A model generated the notes under the pieces. The model did no database searches. It had not been told where the DNA came from and was given only the letters and a program-made list of their open reading frames with translations. The position numbers were made by a program, and so were the translations under genes. DNA of 50,074 nt from CAZGMC01 sp964526565. Its GTDB lineage: Bacteria > Pseudomonadota > Alphaproteobacteria > DSM-16000 > Inquilinaceae. Location of the stretch: NCBI GenBank assembly GCA_964526565.1, contig CAZGMC010000020.1, positions 1 through 50,074 of the forward strand. Reading direction: 5' to 3'. Positions 9,138-16,686 of this stretch are shown here, in pieces (within the stretch, counting starts at the first letter, position 1; every line of letters starts with the position of its first letter).

Positions 9138-9770
9138 TCAGTCTGAGGTGTGGATTCGGTCGCGATGAACCCCGGCTGCGGTGAACACCGCCATTTGACT
9201 GGCCCCGCCAAGGATCGGGTGGCGGCCCGCACTATCGCGACACACAGCCTGATAGCCATTGCGGTCGGCGACACCGCGTGCCCATCGCTGGAACCTCGCC
9301 CGGTCCCATTCGAAGCGGTGGTCGGGATGCCGCAACCGATGGGATGGCACGCCGAGCAGCGGATTGAACTCGGCATTCGGCGTCGTGATGACGACCGTCG
9401 CCGGCCGAATGTCGCCAAAGACGGCCCGTTCCAGCACCGACAACCGGTGCGGGTCGACATGCTCGATCGTCTCGATCAGGAGCGCGCAGTCGAAGCCGGC
9501 GAAAGCGGCCCCGCGCTCGATCATCGAGCCGTGCACGAGCTCGACGTGGGTCGTCTCAATGCCGTCCAAGGCCTCCAGCCGTGCGCGCAGGCGTTCGAGA
9601 GATTTCCCGCAGACGTCGACCCCGACGATCCGCTCGATCTGAGGCTCGGTCGCCAGGCTGACGAGCAGTTCTCCCTCGCCGCAGCCGAGATCGAGCACGC
9701 TGCGCGCGCCGCATTGCCGCACGGCCTGCCGCGCATCCGCCAGGCGTTGCTCATGCAGCCAGGTGGTCAT
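9138..9770 (-). CDS. Hen1-like 3'-terminal RNA ribose 2'-O-methyltransferase domain protein
   Basis: Product of 210 aa, a class I SAM methyltransferase. Motif I is LDLGCGEGELL (27-36). A Hen1-type metal centre is visible: E100, E103 and H104 in IETIEHVDPHR, plus H151 in HPDHRFEWDR. The E-x2-E-H pair and a histidine 47 residues later match the spacing in characterised Hen1 enzymes, which methylate the 2'-OH of a 3'-terminal ribose (plant small RNAs; tRNA repaired by bacterial Pnkp/Hen1). Bacterial Hen1 usually has an N-terminal ligase-activating half and a Pnkp partner; both are missing, so this is the stand-alone catalytic domain. The start at 9770 forms an ATGA overlap with the upstream stop. 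It is the third gene of a three-gene operon. Confidence 0.78.
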   Translation of the reverse strand: MTTWLHEQRLADARQAVRQCGARSVLDLGCGEGELLVSLATEPQIERIVGVDVCGKSLERLRARLEALDGIETTHVELVHGSMIERGAAFAGFDCALLIETIEHVDPHRLSVLERAVFGDIRPATVVITTPNAEFNPLLGVPSHRLRHPDHRFEWDRARFQRWARGVADRNGYQAVCRDSAGRHPILGGASQMAVFTAAGVHRDRIHTSD

Positions 9771-10471
9771 CTCGTGCCTCCACCTTCCGGAGGCCTCTGC
9801 ATCAGCGCCACGTCCTTGACCGGTACCTCGCAACGCCAGCCTCGGGTGGCAGCCAGATGCCGCAGCGTCTTCTCACGATAGAAGACGACGTGGGTGGGGT
9901 CCTTGCGATAGTGCCAATCCTGAAAACGGGCATCGTCGGTCTGGAAGCAGGTCATGACCGCCAGCCAGCCGCCCGGCCGGACAAGCGCCATCAGCCTGGC
10001 GAACTCCTCGGCAGGCCGATGGAAATGCTCCGCGGTCTCGGTGCAGGTCACAAAGTCATGGATCTGCGACAGCGGCTCTGGATCGGGATGGAACAACGGA
10101 TCGTAGAGCGCCATCTCGTGGCCGGCCTCCCGCAGCATGGCCGGCAGTGCCGGGCCAGGGCCGCAGCCGAAGTCAAGCCCTCGTGACGGCGACGGCAGAC
10201 GGGCGCACAGCGGCACTGCGAGCTTCGACAGGAACCGGCGATAGCCGGGATCGTTTGGGTGGTTCTCGTGATGCAGGTAGTGGGCGTGTTCCGCCTCGCG
10301 TGATGGAAGCTGGCGCCGATCAAGGAACCTGGCTGCACACGTCTCGCATCGCCGGTAGTCCCGCTTTTCGACCGACAGGAACACCTTCGATCCCGGTGCG
10401 CGGCATACCGGACAGGTGTCCCCGGCCGTTGACCCAACTCGGGTTGCACTCGCAAGGGCTGCCGCGGTCAT
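9767..10471 (-). CDS. Zinc-ribbon class I SAM methyltransferase
   Basis: Product of 234 aa. An N-terminal zinc ribbon has two CxxC knuckles (C20/C23 in DTCPVCRA, C42/C45 in RRCETCAARF). A methyltransferase domain follows, with motif I LDFGCGPGPAL (99-109), an acidic strand-2 end in ALYDPLFHPD, and a post-motif segment TETAEHFHRPAEEFARLM. It ends FQDWHYRKDPTHVVFYREKT, a pattern I know from a family of unassigned bacterial methyltransferases annotated only as 'methyltransferase domain-containing'. The substrate is unknown; the zinc ribbon suggests a nucleic acid or protein target, by analogy with other ribbon-bearing methyltransferases. The ATG at 10471 overlaps the upstream stop (ATGA), and its own stop overlaps the Hen1-like start. 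Confidence 0.75.
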   Translation of the reverse strand: MTAAALASATRVGSTAGDTCPVCRAPGSKVFLSVEKRDYRRCETCAARFLDRRQLPSREAEHAHYLHHENHPNDPGYRRFLSKLAVPLCARLPSPSRGLDFGCGPGPALPAMLREAGHEMALYDPLFHPDPEPLSQIHDFVTCTETAEHFHRPAEEFARLMALVRPGGWLAVMTCFQTDDARFQDWHYRKDPTHVVFYREKTLRHLAATRGWRCEVPVKDVALMQRPPEGGGTR

Positions 10472-11205
10472 GCCACCTCGTGTGGCGTGATGGCGGTGCG
10501 AGCCAAATACACCGTCTGCGTGAAGAGTGTGTCCTGCAGTGGATTGTGGAAGGTCACCGGCTCCACCCAAGCCTCGGCAAACACGGCCGACAGCCTGCCG
10601 GTGAATGCCGGGTCGGGCTGGTCGTTCGACCATAGCCCGAACACCCCGCCTGGCTTGAGGTGAGCAGCGACATTCTGGAGGCCTTGGCGTTGGTAGAAGC
10701 CCGTGCTGCGCTCATCGAGCAAGGCTTCTGGCGAATGGTCGATGTCGACCAGAACGGCTTCGAAGCGGCGCCCCGGCGCATCGGGATCAAACCCGCCTAC
10801 TCCGCCGGCCAGGGCAAAGAAGTCGCCCTGAATGAGCCGGCAACGCCGATCGCCCGTCAGGTGCGGACCAAGGGGCAACAGCTCGGTGCGGTGCCAGTCA
10901 ATCACAGCATCGAGCATCTCGACGACGATGAGCGAGCCGACCCGCTTGTCCTGCAATACAGTCTGCGCCGTGTAGCCGAGCCCGAGGCCGCCCACCACTA
11001 CGTCGAGATTCTCCCCTGGCGCCGCGGCAAGCCCAAGTCGGGCCAGAGCGATCTCGGATACTGTAAACAGGCTCGACATCAGAAACTCGTCACCGAGCTT
11101 GATCTCGAAGACATCGACGCCGAGCGACAGTTCGCGCCGGCGCCGCAGGCTCAGGGCGCCGATCGGCGTCGGTCGATAGTCCAGTTCCTCGAACAGCAGG
11201 CTCAT
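10468..11205 (-). CDS. Spermidine synthase-like SAM-fold protein
   Basis: Product of 245 aa with the Rossmann fold of the spermidine synthase family (SpeE-like): an N-terminal beta region (FEELDYRPTPIGALSLRRR), glycine motif VVGGLGLGYTAQTVL, acidic strand ends in LIVVEML and LIQGDFF, and DIDHSPEALL where true spermidine synthases have a catalytic aspartate. It lacks the canonical GGGDG and YDVII segments, so polyamine synthesis is doubtful; many such homologues are methyltransferase-like proteins of unknown function. The start at 11205 is the ATG of MSLLFEELDYR; seven further upstream codons are open. It is the promoter-proximal gene of the three-gene operon and its stop overlaps the next start. 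Confidence 0.68.
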   Translation of the reverse strand: MSLLFEELDYRPTPIGALSLRRRRELSLGVDVFEIKLGDEFLMSSLFTVSEIALARLGLAAAPGENLDVVVGGLGLGYTAQTVLQDKRVGSLIVVEMLDAVIDWHRTELLPLGPHLTGDRRCRLIQGDFFALAGGVGGFDPDAPGRRFEAVLVDIDHSPEALLDERSTGFYQRQGLQNVAAHLKPGGVFGLWSNDQPDPAFTGRLSAVFAEAWVEPVTFHNPLQDTLFTQTVYLARTAITPHEVA

Positions 11206-11363
11206 GGATCTGACGATCACAATCACAGTAACGTTTCAGAACGCGGCGCATAGAACAGGCGTCGTTCCGCACATTCCGCGGCCGACCTGGAACTCCGGCA
11301 GCCCGCCGCGAGCGCATCATGAGTGAGTCCGTACCGCTGCCGACGCCGGAATTCAACGGGGTT

Positions 11364-11445
11364 TAACGGTGACAGTTTTCTTGTTTCCCTGAATGGGATG
11401 GGCGTCGCAATCAGGACATGGTAAATAAGTAAACTGTCACCGTTA
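11364..11445. repeat. Inverted repeat, 23-bp arms, likely non-autonomous mobile element or IS200-type footprint
   Basis: Arms 11364-11386 and 11423-11445 are inverted copies with two mismatches; the outer 15 bases (TAACGGTGACAGTTT) are perfect. The 36-base centre has no coding capacity. Similar GGTGACAGTTTAC-type ends recur near REP-associated tyrosine transposases in many genomes, from general knowledge. It lies in the 464-bp region 11206-11669 between the divergent methyltransferase operon and the esterase gene. The rest of that region holds an AT-richer stretch around 11510-11590, a likely esterase promoter zone, and no gene I can support. Confidence 0.7.
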
Positions 11446-11669
11446 GGCGGCGCATGTCGGCTGAAGGCAGCGGTGTCGGATGATGTTCAGATCGTCGGGA
11501 ATTGCCACAACAGGATAATGGATGTATTCATCCGATTTGCCGCATTTACCTTTCTTTAGGATTTGTGGCGTTAATTGGCTGGTCAACAGGTCGAACAGGA
11601 TGGGACTGCGCCATCGCGCCGCCCAGGGCGGCCGGCCGGCCAGCGCCCGCTGCCACAGGGTGTCCCCGG

Positions 11670-12857
11670 ATGACCAAAGCAAGCAGGACCCTTCCGGGTC
11701 TGGCCGCGGTGCTGATGTGCCTCGTGGCCGGCCCGGTCCTGGCGGGCCCGTTCGAGCGCTTGCACGTTTTCGGTGACAGCCTGTCGGATACCGGCAACGT
11801 CTTTATCGCGACGGGAGGTCTGGCTGTGCCGGCCGTGGCGTCGCCGTCCGATCCGCCGTTCTACAACGGCCGCTTTTCCGATGGGCCGGTCTGGGCCGAC
11901 CGGTTTGCCGATGCGCTGGGCCTGTCGTTGACGCCGCTGTTGTCGCCATCGCTCAACCCCTTTGCCGACAACATCAACCTTGCCTTCGGCTCGGCCCAGA
12001 CCGGCGCCCAGAACCAGGTTCCGACCGCCGAGTTCTTTGCCGAGGTCCCCGGACTGCTGGGCCAGGTCGCCAATTACACGGGCAACCTGCCGCCGGGCAC
12101 GCCGGGCCTGCCGCCCGGCACGGTCGACCCGGACGCCCTGCACGTGCTGTGGGCCGGCGCCAACGACTACATTCTGCCGTTCTATGAGGCGATCGTGTTC
12201 GGCACCGTGTTCGACGTCTATCTTGAGCCGGACCCGGCCGTGTCGATCGGCAACATTGCCGCCTCGATCGGCATGCTGATCGCCGCGGGGGTGACGGACA
12301 TCCTGGTGCCGAACCTGCCGAACCTGGGCATCGTACCGCTGGCGGCACGGCTGCCGGACCTGCTCGACGACGTGCTGACCATGGCCGAAATCGACGAGCT
12401 GCTCGGCACTGCGGCCACTCCGGCCGCGGCACTGACCGGCTTCACCCTCGCCCACAATGCTGCGCTCGACGTGGCGCTGGCGCAGCTGGGTGCCGCCAAC
12501 CCCGGCGTCAACCTGATGCCGTTCGACGTCCATGCGCTGTTCGAGGAGGTGTTCGCCGCGCCCGCCGACTTCGGCCTGACCAACCTGAACAGCGGTGTGG
12601 TCGAGTTCTGCCTGTTCGATGCGGCGGTGGAGCCGGACGTCGACAACTGCGCCCTGCCGGACGTCATCCCGACCGGCTATGCCTTCCATGACGAGCAGCA
12701 CCCGTCGGCACAGTTCCACGCCGTCATCGCCGACGCGGCGCTGGAAGCCGCCGGCGTGCCCGAGCCGGCGACGCTGATGCTGCTGGGCATCGGCCTGGCC
12801 GGCATCGGCCTGCTGGTCCGGCGCCGCATGGTGGCCGTGCCGCTGCCGCATTGCTGA
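11670..12857 (+). CDS. GDSL/SGNH esterase with PEP-CTERM sorting signal
   Basis: Product of 395 aa. A signal peptide spans residues 1-25 (ending GPVLA). The GDSL block FGDSLSDTGN (nucleophile Ser37), the oxyanion-hole block GANDY and the C-terminal DEQH pair (Asp341, His344) define an SGNH hydrolase like autotransporter or thermolabile-haemolysin esterases. The end is a PEP-CTERM tripartite signal: PEP at 364-366, a hydrophobic helix, then RRR, with nine extra residues. PEP-CTERM proteins are cleaved by exosortase and sent to the outer surface or biofilm matrix, so an EpsH/exosortase and polysaccharide cluster should exist elsewhere. The ATG at 11670 was chosen because the signal peptide begins there. 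It likely hydrolyses lipid or ester substrates outside the cell. Confidence 0.88.
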   Translation: MTKASRTLPGLAAVLMCLVAGPVLAGPFERLHVFGDSLSDTGNVFIATGGLAVPAVASPSDPPFYNGRFSDGPVWADRFADALGLSLTPLLSPSLNPFADNINLAFGSAQTGAQNQVPTAEFFAEVPGLLGQVANYTGNLPPGTPGLPPGTVDPDALHVLWAGANDYILPFYEAIVFGTVFDVYLEPDPAVSIGNIAASIGMLIAAGVTDILVPNLPNLGIVPLAARLPDLLDDVLTMAEIDELLGTAATPAAALTGFTLAHNAALDVALAQLGAANPGVNLMPFDVHALFEEVFAAPADFGLTNLNSGVVEFCLFDAAVEPDVDNCALPDVIPTGYAFHDEQHPSAQFHAVIADAALEAAGVPEPATLMLLGIGLAGIGLLVRRRMVAVPLPHC

Positions 12858-12943
12858 ATCGCGGGCGGAGTTCGAGGCGGCGCAAGGGCGGGCCGGTGAC
12901 CAGCGGCTTGGCGCCGCCGCCCCGGCAGGGGTATACCCGGGGC

Positions 12944-14371
12944 ATGGTTCGCGCCTGGGTCTGTCTCTGTTTCTTGCACACGGCCTTGCTGCCGGCGGCC
13001 TTGCTGCCGGCGGCGGCCGCTGCGCAGGAGCGGGCGGTCCCCGAATCGCGCCAGCAGATCACCCTGAGCTATGCGCCGCTGGTGCGCGAGGTGGCGCCGG
13101 CCGTAGTCAACATCTTCACGCGGCGCGTGGTGGCAGCCCGGCCCCTGTCGCCGCTGTTCAACGATCCGTTCTTTCGCCGCTTCCTGCCGCCGGACCTGTT
13201 TCAGGGTCCGCCCGGCCGGCGCCAGGAGGGCGCGCTCGGCTCCGGTGTCATCGTCGCGCCGGACGGGCTGGTGGTGACCAACCACCACGTCATTGCCCAC
13301 GCCCAGGAGATCACCGTGGTCCTGGCCGACCGGCGCGAGTTCGACGCCGACCTGGTGCTGTCCGACGACAGCACCGACCTTGCCGTGCTGCGCCTGCGCG
13401 ACGTCGAGGAGCCGCTGCCGGTGGTGGAGCTGGCCGACAGCGACGACATCGAGGTCGGCGATCTGGTGCTGGCCATCGGCAACCCGTTCGGCGTCGGCCA
13501 GACGGTGACCAGCGGCATCGTCTCCGCCCAGGCCCGCACCACGGCGGGCATCACCGACTACAACTTCTTCATCCAGACCGACGCGGCCATCAACCCCGGC
13601 AATTCGGGCGGCGCCCTGGTCGACATGCAGGGCCGGCTGGTCGGCATCAACACGGCGATCTACAGCCGCACCGGCGGCTCGCTGGGCATCGGCTTCGCCA
13701 TCCCGGCCAACCTGGTGCGCGCGGTCCTTGACGGGATCGAGCGGGGTGCGCCGCTGCAGCGCCCGTGGCTGGGCGCCGACGGCCAGGACGTGACCGCCGA
13801 CATAGCGGAAAGTCTGGCGCTGGACCGTCCCCGTGGCGTGCTGGTCAACCGGGTCGAGCCGGGCAGCCCGGCGGCGGCGGCGGACCTGCGCGTCGGCGAC
13901 ATCGTGCTGGCGGTCAACGGCCGCGAGGTCGCCGGCCTCGACGCCCTGCGCTTCCGCATCGCCACCCTGCCGTTCGGTGCCGAGGCGCAACTGACGGTCT
14001 GGCGCGACGGCGAACCGGTGGATCTGACTCTGGAGGTAATCGCACCGCCGGAAGACCCGCCGCGCGACACGACCCGGCTGGTCGGCCGCCACCCGCTGGC
14101 CGGCGCCGTGGTCGCCAACCTGTCGCCGGCGCTGATCGCCGAGATCGAGTTCCGCGGCAGCGTCCGCCGCGGCGTCATCGTCCTGGAGGTGGAACGCTAC
14201 ACCCCGGCCGCCCGCCTCGGCCTGCGCCCGGGCGACGTGGTCCGCGAGGTCAACGGCGTCGCCATATCCGACGTCGCCACCCTGCGCCAGGCCGTCGCCC
14301 AGGCCGCCCGCTCCTGGCACCTGACGGTCCGGCGGGGGGAGCGGGATCTGGAGACGTATGTGCGTGGGTGA
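12944..14371 (+). CDS. Periplasmic HtrA/DegQ-type serine endopeptidase
   Basis: Product of 475 aa. A signal peptide ends near residue 27 and contains a duplicated LLPAA. The trypsin-like domain has the full triad: His115 (TNHHVI), Asp145 (DDSTDLAVL) and Ser221 (NPGNSGGAL). Two PDZ domains follow (about 270-370 and 385-475), as in DegP/DegQ, which degrade or hold misfolded envelope proteins. The activation loop is short and the proline-rich linker between the first residues and the protease is like DegQ. I chose the ATG at 12944 for its signal peptide. It is followed, after a 326-bp repeat-bearing spacer, by rarA, a pairing common in alphaproteobacteria. Confidence 0.9.
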   Translation: MVRAWVCLCFLHTALLPAALLPAAAAAQERAVPESRQQITLSYAPLVREVAPAVVNIFTRRVVAARPLSPLFNDPFFRRFLPPDLFQGPPGRRQEGALGSGVIVAPDGLVVTNHHVIAHAQEITVVLADRREFDADLVLSDDSTDLAVLRLRDVEEPLPVVELADSDDIEVGDLVLAIGNPFGVGQTVTSGIVSAQARTTAGITDYNFFIQTDAAINPGNSGGALVDMQGRLVGINTAIYSRTGGSLGIGFAIPANLVRAVLDGIERGAPLQRPWLGADGQDVTADIAESLALDRPRGVLVNRVEPGSPAAAADLRVGDIVLAVNGREVAGLDALRFRIATLPFGAEAQLTVWRDGEPVDLTLEVIAPPEDPPRDTTRLVGRHPLAGAVVANLSPALIAEIEFRGSVRRGVIVLEVERYTPAARLGLRPGDVVREVNGVAISDVATLRQAVAQAARSWHLTVRRGERDLETYVRG

Positions 14372-14392
14372 GGGACTGTAGCTGTAGTAGCT

Positions 14393-14526
14393 GTAGGTTG
14401 GGTAGAGTGCAGCGAAACCAAACAACAATGCCGCCGCCACAAGCGCGATTCGCGGCAAGAGAAGATTCCCGTCGGCGTTACGGCGGAGAGGTTGGTGTTG
14501 GGTTTCGCTATGCTCAACCCAACTAC
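14393..14526. repeat. REP/MITE-like imperfect inverted repeat
   Basis: Left arm 14393-14426 (starting GTAGGTTGGGTAGAG) and right arm 14491-14526 (ending CTCAACCCAACTAC) are imperfect inverted copies flanking a 64-base centre. Sequences of the form GTTGGGT-AG-GCAGCGAAACCCAAC are scattered through many bacterial genomes. The element lies between the HtrA gene and rarA (14372-14697, no gene seen) and could fold into a long hairpin that ends or attenuates transcription. Confidence 0.7.
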
Positions 14527-14532
14527 GATTTG

Positions 14533-14562
14533 TCTGCTTCGCCAGATATCTGGTGAGGCAGA
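14533..14562. repeat. 30-bp near-perfect palindrome
   Basis: The sequence is symmetrical around the central CCAGATATCTGG with two mismatched positions per arm. It lies immediately after the REP-like element and 135 bases before rarA. There is no T-run, so it is more likely a hairpin or protein-binding palindrome than an intrinsic terminator. Confidence 0.65.
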
Positions 14563-14697
14563 TAAAAGCCGGTTCTGCAGATGCCGGCCCGGTGCTCGGG
14601 CAGGCTGTTCAGGAGCGCCGGCAGCGACTACGCTCGTCGCGCGTCCGGATGCGAGCCATATCTCGATCGTAGGACTCCGGAAAGGGTGTAGTTCCCC

Positions 14698-16011
14698 TTG
14701 ACACGTCGCCAGCCCCAGCAACCGGCCCTGTTCGAACCGCTGGCCCCGCGGCCGCTGGCCGACCGGCTGCGGCCCGCCTCGCTGGCCGAGGTGGTCGGCC
14801 AGGACCATCTGGTCGGGGCGGACGGGCCGGTCGGGCGGATGGTGCAGGCGCGGCGGCTGGTGTCCATGGTGCTGTGGGGGCCGCCGGGATGCGGCAAGAC
14901 CACCATTGCCCGGCTGCTGGCCGATGCCACCGACATGGCGTTCGAGCCGCTGTCGGCGGTGTTCTCCGGCGTCGCCGACCTGCGCCGGGTGTTCGACGGG
15001 GCGCGGCAGCGGCGCGCGGCGGGGCAGGGGACCCTGCTGTTCGTCGACGAGATCCACCGCTTCAACCGCGCCCAGCAGGACGGGTTCCTGCCCCATGTCG
15101 AGGACGGCACCGTGGTCCTGGTCGGCGCGACCACCGAGAACCCGTCGTTCGAACTCAACCCGCCGCTGCTGTCGCGCTGCCAGGTGTTCGTGCTGCGCCG
15201 GCTCGATGACGCGGCGCTCGACCGGCTGCTGCAGCGGGCCGAGGCGGTCACGGGCCGCGCCCTGCCACTGAGCGACGAGGGGCGCGCCGCGCTCAAGGCC
15301 ATGGCCGACGGCGACGGCCGCTTCCTGCTCAACCTTTGCGAGGAGCTGTTTGTGCTGGAGGCCACGGAGCCGCTCGACGCCGCGGCCCTGGCCGCCACGG
15401 TGCAGCGCCGCGCGCCGCTCTACGACAAGGGCCAGGAGAGCCACTACAACCTGGTCAGCGCCCTGCACAAGAGCCTGCGCGGCTCCGACACCGACGCGGC
15501 GCTGTACTGGCTGGCGCGCATGCTGGCCGGCGGCGAGGACCCGCGCTACATCGCCCGCCGGCTGGTCCGCTTCGCCGTCGAGGACATCGGGCTGGCCGAC
15601 CCGCAGGCGCTGCCGCAGGCGATCGCCGCCTGGGACGCCTACGAGCGGCTGGGCTCGCCGGAGGGCGAGCTGGCCATTGCCCAGGCGGTCCTCTACCTGG
15701 GCACGGCGCCGAAATCCAACGCCACCTACGTGGCGCTGCAGGAGTCGCTGCGCGCGGCCAAGGAGACCGGCAGCCTGATGCCGCCCCTGCACATCCTCAA
15801 CGCGCCGACGCGGCTGATGAAGGACCTGGGCTACGGCAAGGATTACGCCTACGACCACGACGCCCCGGACGCCTTTTCGGGGCAGGATTATTTCCCGGAC
15901 GGCATGGCCCGGCGCACGTTCTACCGCCCCGCGGACCGCGGCTTCGAGCGCGAGGTTCGCAAGCGGCTCGACTATTGGGCCAGACTTCGCAAGGCGCGGC
16001 GCGGCGACTGA
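14698..16011 (+). CDS. rarA: Replication-associated recombination protein A (RarA/MgsA AAA+ ATPase)
   Basis: Product of 437 aa starting at TTG 14698. It carries the clamp-loader-like AAA+ module: Walker A GPPGCGKTT (61-69), Walker B LLFVDEIHRF (113-122), sensor 1 in GATTENPSFELN and an arginine finger in LLSRC. The C-terminal tetramerisation region includes DEDIGLADP-like text (VEDIGLADPQAL), GSPEGELAIAQAVLYL and KDLGYGKDYAYDHD, all diagnostic of RarA/Mgs1/WRNIP1. RarA acts at stalled replication forks with RecA and SSB. The first 20 residues (QPQQPALFEPLAPRPLADRL) are the typical PIP-like leader. No better-placed ATG exists upstream. Confidence 0.95.
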   Translation: MTRRQPQQPALFEPLAPRPLADRLRPASLAEVVGQDHLVGADGPVGRMVQARRLVSMVLWGPPGCGKTTIARLLADATDMAFEPLSAVFSGVADLRRVFDGARQRRAAGQGTLLFVDEIHRFNRAQQDGFLPHVEDGTVVLVGATTENPSFELNPPLLSRCQVFVLRRLDDAALDRLLQRAEAVTGRALPLSDEGRAALKAMADGDGRFLLNLCEELFVLEATEPLDAAALAATVQRRAPLYDKGQESHYNLVSALHKSLRGSDTDAALYWLARMLAGGEDPRYIARRLVRFAVEDIGLADPQALPQAIAAWDAYERLGSPEGELAIAQAVLYLGTAPKSNATYVALQESLRAAKETGSLMPPLHILNAPTRLMKDLGYGKDYAYDHDAPDAFSGQDYFPDGMARRTFYRPADRGFEREVRKRLDYWARLRKARRGD

Positions 16012-16026
16012 GCCGAAGGCCGCACC

Positions 16027-16425
16027 TTACGCCGAACGGCGCTGCCGGTCGTCGCTGCCGACGATGTCGCACATCGAGACGACGCCGATCACGCCGGTCT
16101 CGTCCACCACGGGCAGATGGCGGATGCCCAGCTCGCGCATGGCCTGAAAGGCCTTCAGCGTCAGTGTGTGCGGCGTGCAGAACACCGGCGCGCGCGTCAT
16201 CACGCGGCCGACCCGCGTGCGCGCCACGTCCAGCCCGACGGCGATGACGCGACGGACGATGTCGCGCTCGGTCAGGATGCCGATCAGGCGCGTGTCCTCC
16301 TGGACGAGCACCGCACCGGTCCTGCGTTCGGCCATCAGCCTGGCTGCCTGGCTTACACGGGCGTTCTGCCTCAGCACGATGAAGCGCCGCCGTCGCAGGA
16401 CGTCGGCGATCTCGGCTCCGGGCAT
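16027..16425 (-). CDS. Two-CBS-domain protein
   Basis: Product of 132 aa made of a single CBS pair (about residues 8-62 and 75-128). Each half shows the usual pattern, for example GAVLVQEDTRLIGILTERDI and LPVVDETGVIGVVSMCDI. Such Bateman modules bind adenosine nucleotides and report energy state; this stand-alone form has no attached effector. The ATG at 16425 follows a strong GGGGGAGGA ribosome binding site. It lies downstream of the aldolase gene on the same strand but past its terminator, so it needs its own promoter within 16426-16612. It is convergent with rarA, 15 bases apart. Confidence 0.85.
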   Translation of the reverse strand: MPGAEIADVLRRRRFIVLRQNARVSQAARLMAERRTGAVLVQEDTRLIGILTERDIVRRVIAVGLDVARTRVGRVMTRAPVFCTPHTLTLKAFQAMRELGIRHLPVVDETGVIGVVSMCDIVGSDDRQRRSA

Positions 16426-16612
16426 GGACAGTCCTCCCCCCGCAAGCGACCGCCCGGACGGACAGTCGCCCGCTGCACTTTTTGAATGCGTTCGAACCGC
16501 CTAGTGAAAAGCGTGCCACAGGTCGTAAGGTTCCGCCACTCAGAACGCGCCTCCCGCGGGCGCATCAGAATCAACTTCACTCTGTCGGGCAGGTCTCGGC
16601 ATTGTATTCGGC

Positions 16613-16647
16613 AAAAAAATGGCGGCGCCCCATCCAGGGCGCCGCCC
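16613..16647 (-). terminator. Rho-independent terminator of the aldolase gene
   Basis: Read on the minus strand, a GC-rich stem GGCGGCGCCC pairs with GGGCGCCGCC around a short loop and is followed by a run of seven T after one A. It begins about 40 bases after the aldolase stop. This is the clearest intrinsic terminator in the window. Confidence 0.9.
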
Positions 16648-16686
16648 GACGGAAGTCGTGCTGCGGCGAAGTGCCGCGGCGCGATC

